A stretch of 64,000 bases of DNA from assembly GCA_017517305.1 (NCBI GenBank), contig JAFWZV010000008.1, positions 1-64,000 on the forward strand, written 5' to 3'. A program made the position numbers and the translations under genes. Below the pieces are notes generated by a model. It worked only from the letters and a program-made list of their open reading frames with translations, did no database searches and was not told the DNA's origin. Source of the DNA: Lachnospiraceae bacterium. Lineage in GTDB: Bacteria; Bacillota; Clostridia; Lachnospirales; Lachnospiraceae. Below are positions 47,023 through 56,754 of this stretch, piece after piece; position 1 is the first letter of the stretch, and each line of letters opens with the position of its first letter.

Positions 47023-47879
47023 TGAGGTATGATAGAAGAAAAGATATTAGTCCTAAATATTTGTTGTTAGCTTTTTCTATTATTTGTGTGGTGTTTTTGA
47101 TTATTTCATACTTTGCAGGGGATCAGCTAAAGCTAGTTAAGGATATTACAGGTAACATTGTATCACCTGTACAGCAGGGTATTAATAAGTTGGGAATATG
47201 GACTGACTCTAAGGTGGAAAATTTCAAAGAAATTCAAGCTTTAAATGAGGAAAATGCAGCATTAAAAGAAGAAATTGCAATGTACAAAACTGAGATAACT
47301 AACTATCAGAATAAGTTATCAGAGCTTGATGAATTAAGGGAATTATATGCTTTGGATGAGAGCTTTCCAGAATTTGAGAAAACTGGAGCAAGAGTATTTG
47401 CAAAGGATTCATCCTCATTTTTCTCAGTATTTTATATCGATAAGGGAACTGATGATGGTATAAAAGAGGGTATGAACGTGCTTTGCGGAGAAGGTGTGGC
47501 TGGTCTCGTAATAGAGTGTCATGATGATTATTCTAAGGTTAGAGGTATTATTGATGATAATTCTAGCATAAGCGCTAAAGTAATGCCTGCCAATGCTCTT
47601 TGTACAGTTGAAGGTAATCTCAGCTTTTATCAGGAAGGTTATATTATTGTTAAGAATATTGATAAGGATGCAAAGGTTAGCTTGGGAGATAAGGTGGTAA
47701 CTTCTCCTATATCAGATAGATATCATCAAGGAATAATAATTGGGTATGTTGCTGAGATTTCATATGATACTAATAACCTTACTATGACAGCTAAACTCAC
47801 ACCAGCAGCGGACTTTACCAATATATCAGAAGTATTAATTATACTTGATGAAAAGGAAAATCTTTTAGAAGAAAATTAA
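47022..47879 (+). CDS. mreC: Rod shape-determining protein MreC
   Basis: 285 residues: a membrane helix (about 13-32), a coiled coil (about 68-105), then a beta-rich outside domain with the MreC pattern INYIDKGTDDGIKEGM-like FYIDKGTDDGIKEGMNV and GDKVVTSPISDRYHQGI. MreC links the elongation PBP and MreD. mreB is not in the window, so it must be elsewhere. It overlaps radC by 1 base. Confidence 0.93.
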   Translation: MRYDRRKDISPKYLLLAFSIICVVFLIISYFAGDQLKLVKDITGNIVSPVQQGINKLGIWTDSKVENFKEIQALNEENAALKEEIAMYKTEITNYQNKLSELDELRELYALDESFPEFEKTGARVFAKDSSSFFSVFYIDKGTDDGIKEGMNVLCGEGVAGLVIECHDDYSKVRGIIDDNSSISAKVMPANALCTVEGNLSFYQEGYIIVKNIDKDAKVSLGDKVVTSPISDRYHQGIIIGYVAEISYDTNNLTMTAKLTPAADFTNISEVLIILDEKENLLEEN

Positions 47880-47893
47880 AGGAAATAATTTAG

Positions 47894-48406
47894 ATGAGAA
47901 GAGTAATAACCCTTGGGATTTTAATTGTAATTAATTTCTCATTACAGACAACTATATTTGGTTTTCATGATATAAGCAGTATAAGTCCTAATTTATTGCT
48001 TATTCTTACTATGTCCTTTGGTCTTATGAGAGGTCGTAAGGAGGGAATGTTAGTTGGATTTTTTAGCGGTTTTTTAGTTGATTTATTCTTCTTGGACATA
48101 TTAGGTCCTTATATGTTTTTGTATATGATTATTGGTTATACTAATGGATTTTTCCATAAGAACTTTATGATAGAGGATGTTATGCTTCCACTCATAATAA
48201 TATTAATTGATGATTTTGTGTTCAACATGGCTGTATATATTGTTGGGTTTGCCTTGTATAATAAGTTGGATTTTTCAGCTTACTTTTACGGAATAATCCT
48301 TCCGGAAATGTTAGCCACAGTACTGTTGACTATTATTGTATATAAAATATATGTAAATATTAATCGCTGGCTTAAGGCTAAGGCTTTAAGAAAGGAAATA
48401 GTATAA
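47894..48406 (+). CDS. mreD: Rod shape-determining protein MreD
   Basis: 170 residues, about five to six membrane helices, with the MreD-like GLMRGRKEGMLVGFFSGFLVDL. It acts with MreC in the elongation complex. It is followed at once by pbp2, whose ATG starts on the next base. Confidence 0.88.
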   Translation: MRRVITLGILIVINFSLQTTIFGFHDISSISPNLLLILTMSFGLMRGRKEGMLVGFFSGFLVDLFFLDILGPYMFLYMIIGYTNGFFHKNFMIEDVMLPLIIILIDDFVFNMAVYIVGFALYNKLDFSAYFYGIILPEMLATVLLTIIVYKIYVNINRWLKAKALRKEIV

Positions 48407-51250
48407 ATGATTTGGGAAATAATTCAGTCAATTAAAGAAACAATTTTAGATTATATAAAGCATAGATTATTCCCTATAACGGTAATTATTATTGTTATGT
48501 TTATTTTGCTTGTAAAACAGCTATTTACCCTTCAAATTGTTGAAGGTCAAAAGCATATGGAAAACTTTACTTATAAGTCCAAGAAGACATTAACAATTGA
48601 GTCTGTTAGAGGTAATATCTATGATAGAAATGGTAAGCTTTTGGCATATAATGAGCTTGCCTATTCTGTTGTGTTCAGTAATGATACTGCCATTGTTGCA
48701 GCGGCTGAGGCTAAGGGAATGGATGAAAATCAACTTAAAAATGAAATATTGTATAGAGCAATTACCATTCTTGAAAATAATAATGATAATCTTGCTATAG
48801 ATTTTAATATTGCTTTAGATGAGACTGGTGAGTATAAATTTTTGGTGAAAGAATCTCAGTTAAAAAGCTTTTTGAAGGATGTTTATGCGGTTACTGACTT
48901 TGATTCTTTGGAGGATAAGGAAAAGAATTCCACTGCTGATGATGTTGTGAATTATTTATGTGATGAAGTATTTGAGATTTCACCTGATTACAGCAAAGAG
49001 GATAGGTTAAAAATACTTGCTTGTAGATATAAGCTTTGGATGAATAGATATCAGCAGTATATGCCTGTTACCATAGCTTATGATATTAGTGAGGAAAGTA
49101 ATGCTTCTTTGGCTGAGTATAGTGATGAATTAATTGGAATTGATGTACAGGTTCAGGCACTTAGAAAATATAATGATGCAGTTTATTTTGCTCATATCAT
49201 TGGTTATGTTGGTGGAATCTCTGATGAAGAGCTTAAAACCTACAATGCAGAGTTACCTAAGGAAGACCAATATTCTAACAGTGAAATAGTTGGTAAAACT
49301 GGTATTGAGCAGTATATGGAGCATGAGCTTAGAGGTACTACGGGTTATGAGGTTATGTTTGTTGATAATCTTGGTAAACCAATTGAAATTGTAGAAACAA
49401 AGAATGCAGAGGCAGGAAATGATGTATATCTTACATTAGATTCTGATTTACAGAAGTATTGCTATGATACTTTGGAAAAGGAAATAGCTTCAATTCTTTT
49501 GGCGAATCTAACTGCAATTTATGATATTCCAGAGGGAGAAAATGCACAGATACCAATTTGTGATGTGTATTTTGGATTGTTTAATAATAATATTTTATCC
49601 TTAGATAAAATGAAGAGAGATGATGCATCTGTTCTAGAGAAGAAAACCTATTCCAATTATCTAGCTATGAAGGAAGAGGTAATGAATGAGCTTAATGTGA
49701 TACTTAGGGAAAAGCCAGTCAAAACTCTTGACTTGGAAGAGGAGTATCAGTATTACACAGAATATATTTGTGAGGTATTGAATGTTAACAATATTCTTAC
49801 AACATCTATGATTCCTTATAATGATGAGGAATTTATGGCATATTCAGAGGGTGAAACATCATTAGAGCATTATCTAAAGTATTGTATAAGTATAGAGGCT
49901 ATAGACATATCTAGCTTTGATGTTGAAAGCTCATATTATGATACTGATGAGGTATATGACCTTCTTTGCGAATATATTTTAAATTATTTAAGAACTGATA
50001 CGGAATTCGACAAACAGATAATTAGATTTATGATAGAATCAGACGAGATAACAGGAGAAGATGTAGTATATCTGTTATATGATCAGGAAGTGTTGAATAA
50101 GAAAAATGATATTGAATATGAGGAATTTGTAGCTGGTGCTTATCCTGCCTATGATTTTTTTGCAAAGAAGATTAAGAATCTAGAGATAACTCCTGCTATG
50201 TTAGCCTTAGATCCATGTTCAGGCTCAATTATAGTAACTGATATTAATACCGGTGATGTGTTAGCTCTGGTAACATACCCTAGTTATGATAACAATTATC
50301 TAACCAATGAGGTAGATTCAGAGTATTATAGTACCTTGCTAGAGGACAAGACCACACCACTTATTAATAGAGCAACACAGCATAAGACTGCGCCAGGTTC
50401 TACCTATAAGCTACTTACCGCTGTAGCTGGTGTTACTGAGAACAAAATTGATGCAAGTACACTTCTTACCTGTGATGGAGAATTTAATGAAATCGAACCT
50501 GCTGCCAGATGTTGGTTATATCCAGGTGGTCATGGAGGTATGGATTTAGAGAGTGCTATACAGGCTTCCTGTAACATGTATTTTTATCAGGTTGGTTATT
50601 GGCTTGCAACTAAGAATGAAAAATACAATGATTTACATGGTTTAAGTAAGCTTACAAAGTATGCTGAAATGTTTGGTTTTGATGCAGTATCAGGTGTTGA
50701 GCTTCCTGAAAGTGCACCAGAAATATCCAATAGTGATGCAGTTCGTACTGCCATTGGACAGGGTACAAATCTTTATACCCCTGTACAGATGGCTAGATAT
50801 GTAACTACTGTTGCAAATAGTGGTACATGCTATGACCTTACATTGATTGATAGAATAACAGATTATGAAGGAACTCTTGTAGAAGATAACAAAGCCAATA
50901 TTCATCGTGAATTAGATGAAATTGCACCTCAAACTTGGACTTCGGTACATGCAGGAATGAGAAGAGCTATAGTGTACGGGTCTAAGGATGATGAATTAAT
51001 TAAGCAAATTAATGTTGAAGTTGCTGGTAAAACTGGAACAGCACAGGAAAGTGAGGTTAGACCTAACCATGCACTTTTTGTTTCTTTTGCTCCCTATGAA
51101 GCTCCAGAGGTCTCAGTTACCTGTGTAATACAGTATGGATATTCTTCTGGTAATGCAAAAGAGCTTGCAAGCTTTGTATATGCATATATGTATGATTCTG
51201 AAAAGCTGGTTGGTGCTGAAATGTCAGGTAACACAGTTGTATCAGACTAG
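48407..51250 (+). CDS. mrdA: Class B penicillin-binding protein 2 (elongation type), long form
   Basis: 947 residues, against about 630-720 for usual PBP2. One membrane helix (about 20-42), a dimerisation region starting VRGNIYDRNGKLLAYN, and a transpeptidase with APGSTYK (Ser665, Lys668), SCNMYF, and KTGTAQE (Lys875). About 230 acidic residues (roughly 365-605) are inserted between QKYCYDTLEKEI and CSGSIIVTDINTGDVLAL. It probably pairs with RodA encoded at 52551. The position after mreCD supports an elongation role. Confidence 0.92.
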   Translation: MIWEIIQSIKETILDYIKHRLFPITVIIIVMFILLVKQLFTLQIVEGQKHMENFTYKSKKTLTIESVRGNIYDRNGKLLAYNELAYSVVFSNDTAIVAAAEAKGMDENQLKNEILYRAITILENNNDNLAIDFNIALDETGEYKFLVKESQLKSFLKDVYAVTDFDSLEDKEKNSTADDVVNYLCDEVFEISPDYSKEDRLKILACRYKLWMNRYQQYMPVTIAYDISEESNASLAEYSDELIGIDVQVQALRKYNDAVYFAHIIGYVGGISDEELKTYNAELPKEDQYSNSEIVGKTGIEQYMEHELRGTTGYEVMFVDNLGKPIEIVETKNAEAGNDVYLTLDSDLQKYCYDTLEKEIASILLANLTAIYDIPEGENAQIPICDVYFGLFNNNILSLDKMKRDDASVLEKKTYSNYLAMKEEVMNELNVILREKPVKTLDLEEEYQYYTEYICEVLNVNNILTTSMIPYNDEEFMAYSEGETSLEHYLKYCISIEAIDISSFDVESSYYDTDEVYDLLCEYILNYLRTDTEFDKQIIRFMIESDEITGEDVVYLLYDQEVLNKKNDIEYEEFVAGAYPAYDFFAKKIKNLEITPAMLALDPCSGSIIVTDINTGDVLALVTYPSYDNNYLTNEVDSEYYSTLLEDKTTPLINRATQHKTAPGSTYKLLTAVAGVTENKIDASTLLTCDGEFNEIEPAARCWLYPGGHGGMDLESAIQASCNMYFYQVGYWLATKNEKYNDLHGLSKLTKYAEMFGFDAVSGVELPESAPEISNSDAVRTAIGQGTNLYTPVQMARYVTTVANSGTCYDLTLIDRITDYEGTLVEDNKANIHRELDEIAPQTWTSVHAGMRRAIVYGSKDDELIKQINVEVAGKTGTAQESEVRPNHALFVSFAPYEAPEVSVTCVIQYGYSSGNAKELASFVYAYMYDSEKLVGAEMSGNTVVSD

Positions 51251-51266
51251 TGTAAAGAGGTGAATA

Positions 51267-51770
51267 ATGAAAAATCCCGTTATTATCAAAGGTGATAAGG
51301 GGGGGATTCATATAATCATAGAGCCTATGGCAAACATAGATGAGGTTTTATTTCAGCTAGAATATAAGCTTAAGGGGCCTCATAAAAGCTTTAAGAATTC
51401 CAAACCTATTAATGTAACCTTTGATGGAAAAGAATTAACGGATGATGAAAAAAGAGATATACTATTTGTTCTTAGTAAGGTAGGAATAAATGTATGTCAC
51501 AATCAAAAAAGACAAGATAAAAATATAGATAAAATATCAAATATACAGCCTGATAAAGACGGACTATTCTATATTGGTAATCTAAGGAATGGCCAGTCCA
51601 TAAATGCAAAATGCAGCATAGTTATCATTGGCAATGTAGAAAAGGGCGCATCTGTGTATTCGCAAGGAAATATTGTGATTACAGGCTCCCTCGATGGTAT
51701 TGCTAAAGCTGGTTGCCGTGGAAAAGAGAATGCATTTGTATATAGTTTAATATCAGGGAGGAATATTTGA
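51267..51770 (+). CDS. minC: Septum site-determining protein MinC
   Basis: 167 residues, shorter than the usual 210-230. A shortened N-terminal domain (1-75) is followed by the right-handed beta-helix: NLRNGQSINAKCSIVIIGNVEKGASV then GNIVITGSLDGIAKAGC. MinC blocks FtsZ assembly away from mid-cell when held by MinD. GAGGTG precedes the ATG. The stop overlaps the minD start by 1 base. Confidence 0.88.
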   Translation: MKNPVIIKGDKGGIHIIIEPMANIDEVLFQLEYKLKGPHKSFKNSKPINVTFDGKELTDDEKRDILFVLSKVGINVCHNQKRQDKNIDKISNIQPDKDGLFYIGNLRNGQSINAKCSIVIIGNVEKGASVYSQGNIVITGSLDGIAKAGCRGKENAFVYSLISGRNI

Positions 51771-52582
51771 TGAGTGAAGTGTTAGTTGTAACAAGTGGAA
51801 AGGGTGGAGTTGGAAAAACCACCACTACAGCCAATATAGGCTATGGCTTGGCTGGTTTAGGATATAAGGTATTACTTATAGACACTGATATAGGTCTTAG
51901 AAACCTTGATGTGGTTATGGGACTTGATAACAGAATAGTCTATAATTTAGTTGATGTAATCGAAGGGAGCTGTAGATCAAGACAAGCTATTATAAAGGAT
52001 AAGACCTATGATAATTTGGGATTACTACCTGCTGCACAAACCAGAGACAAAACTGCGATTTGTCCTGAGCAGATGAAGAAGCTGATTGAGGAGCTTAAAC
52101 CTGAATACGATTACATAATTATAGATTGTCCGGCAGGAATAGAGCATGGTTTTAAGAATGCAATTGCCGCTGCTAATAGAGCCATAATTGTTACAACACC
52201 AGAGGTATCTGCAATTAGAGATGCAGATAGAATAATAGGTATTTTAAATGCAAATGAGATGCCTAGAATAGATTTGATTATAAATAGAATACGTCAGGAC
52301 ATGGTTAGACGTGGAGATATGATGTCAGTAGATGATGTAGTTGATATCTTATCTATTAATCTTATTGGAACCTTATATGATGATGAAGAAATTGTAATAG
52401 CTAGCAATAGAGGAGAGCCTATAGCAGGAAGTAATTCCAAATCAGGTAAAGCTTATGATTACATAGCAAGAAGAATTGCAGGTATTACTACAAGCAAGGA
52501 TACTGAACAAAAGCTTAAGCTTTTTAAATGGATAAAGAAGAAGGGAAAAAATGTTCACAAAATTCAGTCTCAAGGATTATAA
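51770..52582 (+). CDS. minD: Septum site-determining ATPase MinD
   Basis: 270 residues. The deviant Walker A SGKGGVGKTTTTANIG, switch DTDIGLRNLDVVMG, and DCPAGIEHGF are clear, and the C-terminal amphipathic helix (EQKLKLFKWIKKKGK) serves as membrane anchor. ATG 51770 is chosen because GGGAGG (51756-51761) is eight bases upstream. No minE follows; rodA begins inside the 3' end. Confidence 0.95.
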   Translation: MSEVLVVTSGKGGVGKTTTTANIGYGLAGLGYKVLLIDTDIGLRNLDVVMGLDNRIVYNLVDVIEGSCRSRQAIIKDKTYDNLGLLPAAQTRDKTAICPEQMKKLIEELKPEYDYIIIDCPAGIEHGFKNAIAAANRAIIVTTPEVSAIRDADRIIGILNANEMPRIDLIINRIRQDMVRRGDMMSVDDVVDILSINLIGTLYDDEEIVIASNRGEPIAGSNSKSGKAYDYIARRIAGITTSKDTEQKLKLFKWIKKKGKNVHKIQSQGL

Positions 52583-53669
52583 TTTTAAATTGTTTTTTAC
52601 TGTTGTTGTCACTATTATTATAGGAATTATTTGTATTAATAGCGCTGATAGTTCATTTACAATAAGACAGATTATCGGTGCTGCAATGGGAATAACTATT
52701 ATGGCAGTTGTTTCTGCTATAGATTATGAATTTATATGTAAGTTCTATATGGCAATTTATGCAGTTAATGCTGTATTGCTTTTATTGGTTCTTCTCGTTG
52801 GTGTAGAGGTAAATAGTGCTACTAGATGGATTAATATAGGTGGAGACGGAGGCGTACAGTTCCAGCCATCTGAGTTTTCTAAGATTATGATGATTATTTG
52901 CTATTCAACTATTTTAGCAAAGCTCAGAAGAGATAATGAGTTGAATACTGTTAAAGGAATGGGCAAGATGGCTTTGGCTGCGGCAATACCTTTGGGACTT
53001 ATTGTATTAGAGCCGGATCTTTCAACTACCTTGTGTCTTACCTTTGTATTACTTACATTAATATATTTGGCTGGTATAAGCTATAAGCTTATTTTAATTG
53101 CGTTGCTTATATTTGTACCGATAGCAGGTAGCTTTATTATGTATATTCAAAGACCTGATCAGATATTACTTAAGGATTATCAGGTAGCCAGAATATTACA
53201 GTTTATATATCCAGATCAGTATGGTGAGGATTATTCACAGCAGAACAACTCTATTATGGCTATAGGTTCAGGTGAACTTACAGGTAAGGGACTGAATTCT
53301 TCAACCATAGCTACAGTAAAGGATGCAAACTTTATATCAGAGCAGCAGACTGACTTTATATTTTCTGTTATTGGAGAGGAATTAGGCTTTGTTGGAAGCG
53401 TATTCATTGTTGCAATTATATTGGCAATAGTGTTACAATGTATAAGTGTAAGTAGAAAAGCTAAGGACTTAAAAGGTATGCTTATTGCAGCTGGTGTGGC
53501 CTGTCTTGTTGGTTACCAGTCCTTTATAAATATTGGCGTAGCAACTGGATTATTACCTAATACTGGTATACCGTTACCATTTATAAGCTATGGACTAAGT
53601 TCTCTTATAAGTGTTTGTGCCGGTCTAGGTATTGTACTAAATATTAGTCTACAGAAAAAGTTTTACTAG
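52551..53669 (+). CDS. rodA: Rod shape-determining SEDS glycosyltransferase RodA
   Basis: 372 residues, about ten membrane helices. Motifs are SATRWINIGGDGGVQFQPSEF, the catalytic Asp region LEPDLSTTLCL, EQQTDFIFSVIGEELGFVG, and NTGIPLPFISYGLSSL. It polymerises lipid II with PBP2 in the elongation complex. Its ATG overlaps minD by 32 bases, with GAAGAAGGG as a ribosome site. It is shorter than the SEDS protein at 13758. Confidence 0.93.
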   Translation: MFTKFSLKDYNFKLFFTVVVTIIIGIICINSADSSFTIRQIIGAAMGITIMAVVSAIDYEFICKFYMAIYAVNAVLLLLVLLVGVEVNSATRWINIGGDGGVQFQPSEFSKIMMIICYSTILAKLRRDNELNTVKGMGKMALAAAIPLGLIVLEPDLSTTLCLTFVLLTLIYLAGISYKLILIALLIFVPIAGSFIMYIQRPDQILLKDYQVARILQFIYPDQYGEDYSQQNNSIMAIGSGELTGKGLNSSTIATVKDANFISEQQTDFIFSVIGEELGFVGSVFIVAIILAIVLQCISVSRKAKDLKGMLIAAGVACLVGYQSFINIGVATGLLPNTGIPLPFISYGLSSLISVCAGLGIVLNISLQKKFY

Positions 53670-53682
53670 GGGGAAATGGCTG

Positions 53683-54081
53683 ATGAATATAGGATTAATA
53701 GCACATGATTCTAAGAAAAAGTTAATGCAGAACTTTTGTATAGCCTACAGAGGCATTTTGTCTCATCATGAGATTTATGCTACTGGTACTACAGGTAGAA
53801 TGGTGGAGGATGTGACCAATCTTACTGTACATAAGTTTTTGGCTGGTCATACAGGAGGAGCTAATCAGTTGGGTTCTATGATAGAGGGGAATGAACTTGA
53901 TATGATGATTTTTTTAAGAGACCCTCAAACTAAGAAGCTTAATGATGTTGATATCAGTAAGATTTTTACTTTGTGTGATCTTCACAATATTCCACTTGCC
54001 ACTAATTTGGCCTCAGCAGAGCTTATGGTTAAGGCTTTAGATAGAGGGGATTTGGATTGGAGAGAATTATTTAAGCATTAA
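53683..54081 (+). CDS. Methylglyoxal synthase-like protein, catalytic Asp replaced
   Basis: 132 residues. The fold pattern of MgsA is clear: LIAHDSKK, ATGTTGRMV with the phosphate-binding Thr run, DMMIFLRDPQ, and NIPLATNLASAELM. The motif that in E. coli reads GGDQQ, with the catalytic Asp71, reads GGANQ here (Ala60). The enzyme turns dihydroxyacetone phosphate into methylglyoxal; activity here is uncertain. GGGGG precedes the ATG. It sits between rodA and dacA, away from glycolytic genes. Confidence 0.82.
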   Translation: MNIGLIAHDSKKKLMQNFCIAYRGILSHHEIYATGTTGRMVEDVTNLTVHKFLAGHTGGANQLGSMIEGNELDMMIFLRDPQTKKLNDVDISKIFTLCDLHNIPLATNLASAELMVKALDRGDLDWRELFKH

Positions 54082-54111
54082 ACTTAAATATTATAAAATA
54101 CAGGTGATAAA

Positions 54112-55098
54112 ATGTTTAGAAGCATATTAAAAAGTTTAATACCGGTCGTAATTATTTGTATATTCTTTCTTGTTGTAAGTATTTTAAATAATTCAGTAAA
54201 AGATGAGTATCCAGAGGCTTCTAATATGACCTTTGGAATTAGTGAGATGCTTAAAGCATCAGATACAACAGAATATACTTTGGATAATACAGTGGTTTAT
54301 CGCTCAGATAATACTAATGCTGAGCTTTTTGACGACTGTTATTATGCGTTGATGATTAATGAGACAGATCAAGAGGTTATAGCTGCCAAGAATGCTCATG
54401 AGAGAATGTATCCTGCTTCAATGACTAAATATATGACTGCTATGGTTGTTTGCGATAAGATTGAAAGTGGAGATATTAATCTTAATAGCACTGTAACGTT
54501 AACTAGAGACTATGATTTAACCTATGATGGTGTAGCCCCAGCAGATATATTCTATGGTGATGAAATATCTGTTAAGGACCTTCTATATGGATTAATGATA
54601 GAAAGTAATAATTATTATGCCCTTATTCTTGCGGATTATGTTGCAGGAAGTGAAGAGGCTTTTTGTGCTTTAATGAATCAGAAGGCTAAGAGTATTGGTG
54701 CTACAGGTACACACTACATGAATCCTCATGGACTTGATAATCCAGAGCATTATTCTACAGCATATGATATATATTTGATAACTAAGGAAGCCTATAAGTA
54801 TGATTTAATAAGAGAGATTGATGAATTTGATTCATATTCGTATTCTTATATTAGTTCAGAGGGTTATTTAATTAATAGAGAAATCTATCCAACAAACTAT
54901 TTCTTGAATGGTAATGTTGATTTGCCAGCAAATTATGATGTTCATGTATGGAAAACCGGTACAACTGATGGAGCTGGTAATGCTTTGTCTATGTATGTTA
55001 CTAAGAATGATAAAACATATATTGTTATTGCTGCATCTGGTGATTCAAAGCAGGTGTTATATGATGCTATGGTAAAGCTTCTTTGTCTTGTAAAGTAA
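54112..55098 (+). CDS. dacA: D-alanyl-D-alanine carboxypeptidase (DacA-type PBP5)
   Basis: 328 residues: N-terminal membrane helix (about 7-26), then an S11 peptidase with SMTKYM (SxxK), ESNNYY (SxN), and WKTGTT (KTG). It trims stem pentapeptides to limit cross-linking. There is no C-terminal PBP5 anchor domain, so it is held by its N-terminal helix. AGGTG precedes the ATG. Confidence 0.9.
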   Translation: MFRSILKSLIPVVIICIFFLVVSILNNSVKDEYPEASNMTFGISEMLKASDTTEYTLDNTVVYRSDNTNAELFDDCYYALMINETDQEVIAAKNAHERMYPASMTKYMTAMVVCDKIESGDINLNSTVTLTRDYDLTYDGVAPADIFYGDEISVKDLLYGLMIESNNYYALILADYVAGSEEAFCALMNQKAKSIGATGTHYMNPHGLDNPEHYSTAYDIYLITKEAYKYDLIREIDEFDSYSYSYISSEGYLINREIYPTNYFLNGNVDLPANYDVHVWKTGTTDGAGNALSMYVTKNDKTYIVIAASGDSKQVLYDAMVKLLCLVK

Positions 55099-55117
55099 CA
55101 AAAGGGTAAGAGTATTT

Positions 55118-56743
55118 ATGAGTAGAAATAATAACGTAGTTAAAATTAATAAGCCAATTAAGGTTAATGCTGCAACTTGTGTTGTTGCAGCAATTTTGTT
55201 GTATGTAATTATATGTGTTATTAAGATGGCTGCTAAAGAGCCTATATCAATTTACAGAGTTAGTAAAAGTAATGTGAATAATAACATAACCTTAAATGGC
55301 TTAGCTATAAGAGATGAACAGCTAATTAAAACAACTAATGCTGGTTATGTTTGTTACTATATTAGAGATGGAGAGAAAGTAATGAAGGGTTCAACAGTAT
55401 GCACTGTTGATGAAACCGGAAGCTTAGTTAATACTGTAGCAGATAGTGATGGGTTTGAAGCTTTGTTAAATGAAGAGGATTATGCTGATATTAGAGAGCT
55501 TATTAGTTTGTATAAGGTGTCTTACAGTGATGAAACATTTTTTGAGGCCTATAACTTTGAAAATAATGTAAATAACAAGGTTTTAGAGCTTACAAATGAA
55601 GTGATGATGCAACAAATTACTGACAATAATTTCTCAAATCTTAGTGGAATTAAGTCTTCATATAGTGGTATTGTAACCTATTATATAGATGGTTATGAGG
55701 GTTATGATATATCAAAGGTTAAAGCATCAGATTTTGATAAATCCAAGTATTCAAAGCAGACCTTAAAAACTGGAGAAATAGTATCAGCAGGTAGTGATAT
55801 AGTAAAGATAATTCCAAGTGAAAAATGGAATATTATAGCACCTATTACTGATCAACAGATTAGTGCCTTAGCTGATAGTGAGATGATTAGCTTTAAGATT
55901 AATAATTCCAGCTACATTGTATATATGCCGTATACAATTATTAATAGCGCAGATGGAAAGTATATCAATATTAGTTTAGATAAATATTTATACAACTATA
56001 TGGCAGAAAGATTTTTAACTATTGAAATCATTAGAGATCAGGACGAAGGTCTTAAAGTACCTAATTCAGCATTGGTAACAAAGGATGTTTATAAGATACC
56101 TATTAGCTATTTGACTGCAGGTGGAAATCAAAGTAACGAAAATAGATTTAATGTTCAGTCCAAGGATGAGAATGGAAATCTTGTGAATAAGTTGGTAGAG
56201 CCAACAATATTTAAGATTGATGAAGATTATTGTTATGTAGATCCTAGCTTCTTTGAGGATACAGATGTATTAGTTCCTAAGAACACTATAACTATGTCCT
56301 CTATGGAGAAGGTAGCCTATGCTGAAGGAAACTTATATGCTATTCCATTATCTTATCTAAATGCAAGTGTTACTGAAGGGCAGTCAGTTAAAATTTCAGT
56401 TCAGAGAAAAAAGGATGACGGCTCTGGTAGAATTAATGCTGATGTAGAGACAATGGTTTATCATATTATTGGTGATTATGCATACGTAGATTCAAGTGGA
56501 TTTAAAGATACAGATATTCTTGTTGAAGGAGATGCATCTTCTACTATTGCAGTATCTGTATTAGAGATAAAAAAGCTTGATGGGGTATATTTGGCTAATA
56601 GAGGTACTGCTGAATTTACTTATGTAACTGTTCTAAAAACAGTAGATGAATTTGCCCTTATTAAAAATGGTGAAGAAATAAATGTATATGATAATATTAT
56701 TCTTGATTCATCAAAGGTTGTAGAGAATCAGGTTATTTATTAG
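55118..56743 (+). CDS. HlyD-like membrane adaptor protein
   Basis: 541 residues. One membrane helix (about 18-38), a lipoyl-like segment (RDEQLIKTTNAGYVCYYIRDGEKVMKG), two repeated beta-rich units, each holding SYL and ending with DYCYVDPSFFEDTDVLV and DYAYVDSSGFKDTDILV, and a further beta domain. It resembles the periplasmic adaptor family, but no exporter gene is adjacent. It lies between dacA and yggS, next to sepF and divIVA. It may be a scaffold of the wall complex (inference). Confidence 0.7.
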   Translation: MSRNNNVVKINKPIKVNAATCVVAAILLYVIICVIKMAAKEPISIYRVSKSNVNNNITLNGLAIRDEQLIKTTNAGYVCYYIRDGEKVMKGSTVCTVDETGSLVNTVADSDGFEALLNEEDYADIRELISLYKVSYSDETFFEAYNFENNVNNKVLELTNEVMMQQITDNNFSNLSGIKSSYSGIVTYYIDGYEGYDISKVKASDFDKSKYSKQTLKTGEIVSAGSDIVKIIPSEKWNIIAPITDQQISALADSEMISFKINNSSYIVYMPYTIINSADGKYINISLDKYLYNYMAERFLTIEIIRDQDEGLKVPNSALVTKDVYKIPISYLTAGGNQSNENRFNVQSKDENGNLVNKLVEPTIFKIDEDYCYVDPSFFEDTDVLVPKNTITMSSMEKVAYAEGNLYAIPLSYLNASVTEGQSVKISVQRKKDDGSGRINADVETMVYHIIGDYAYVDSSGFKDTDILVEGDASSTIAVSVLEIKKLDGVYLANRGTAEFTYVTVLKTVDEFALIKNGEEINVYDNIILDSSKVVENQVIY

Positions 56744-56754
56744 AGGTGATGTAT

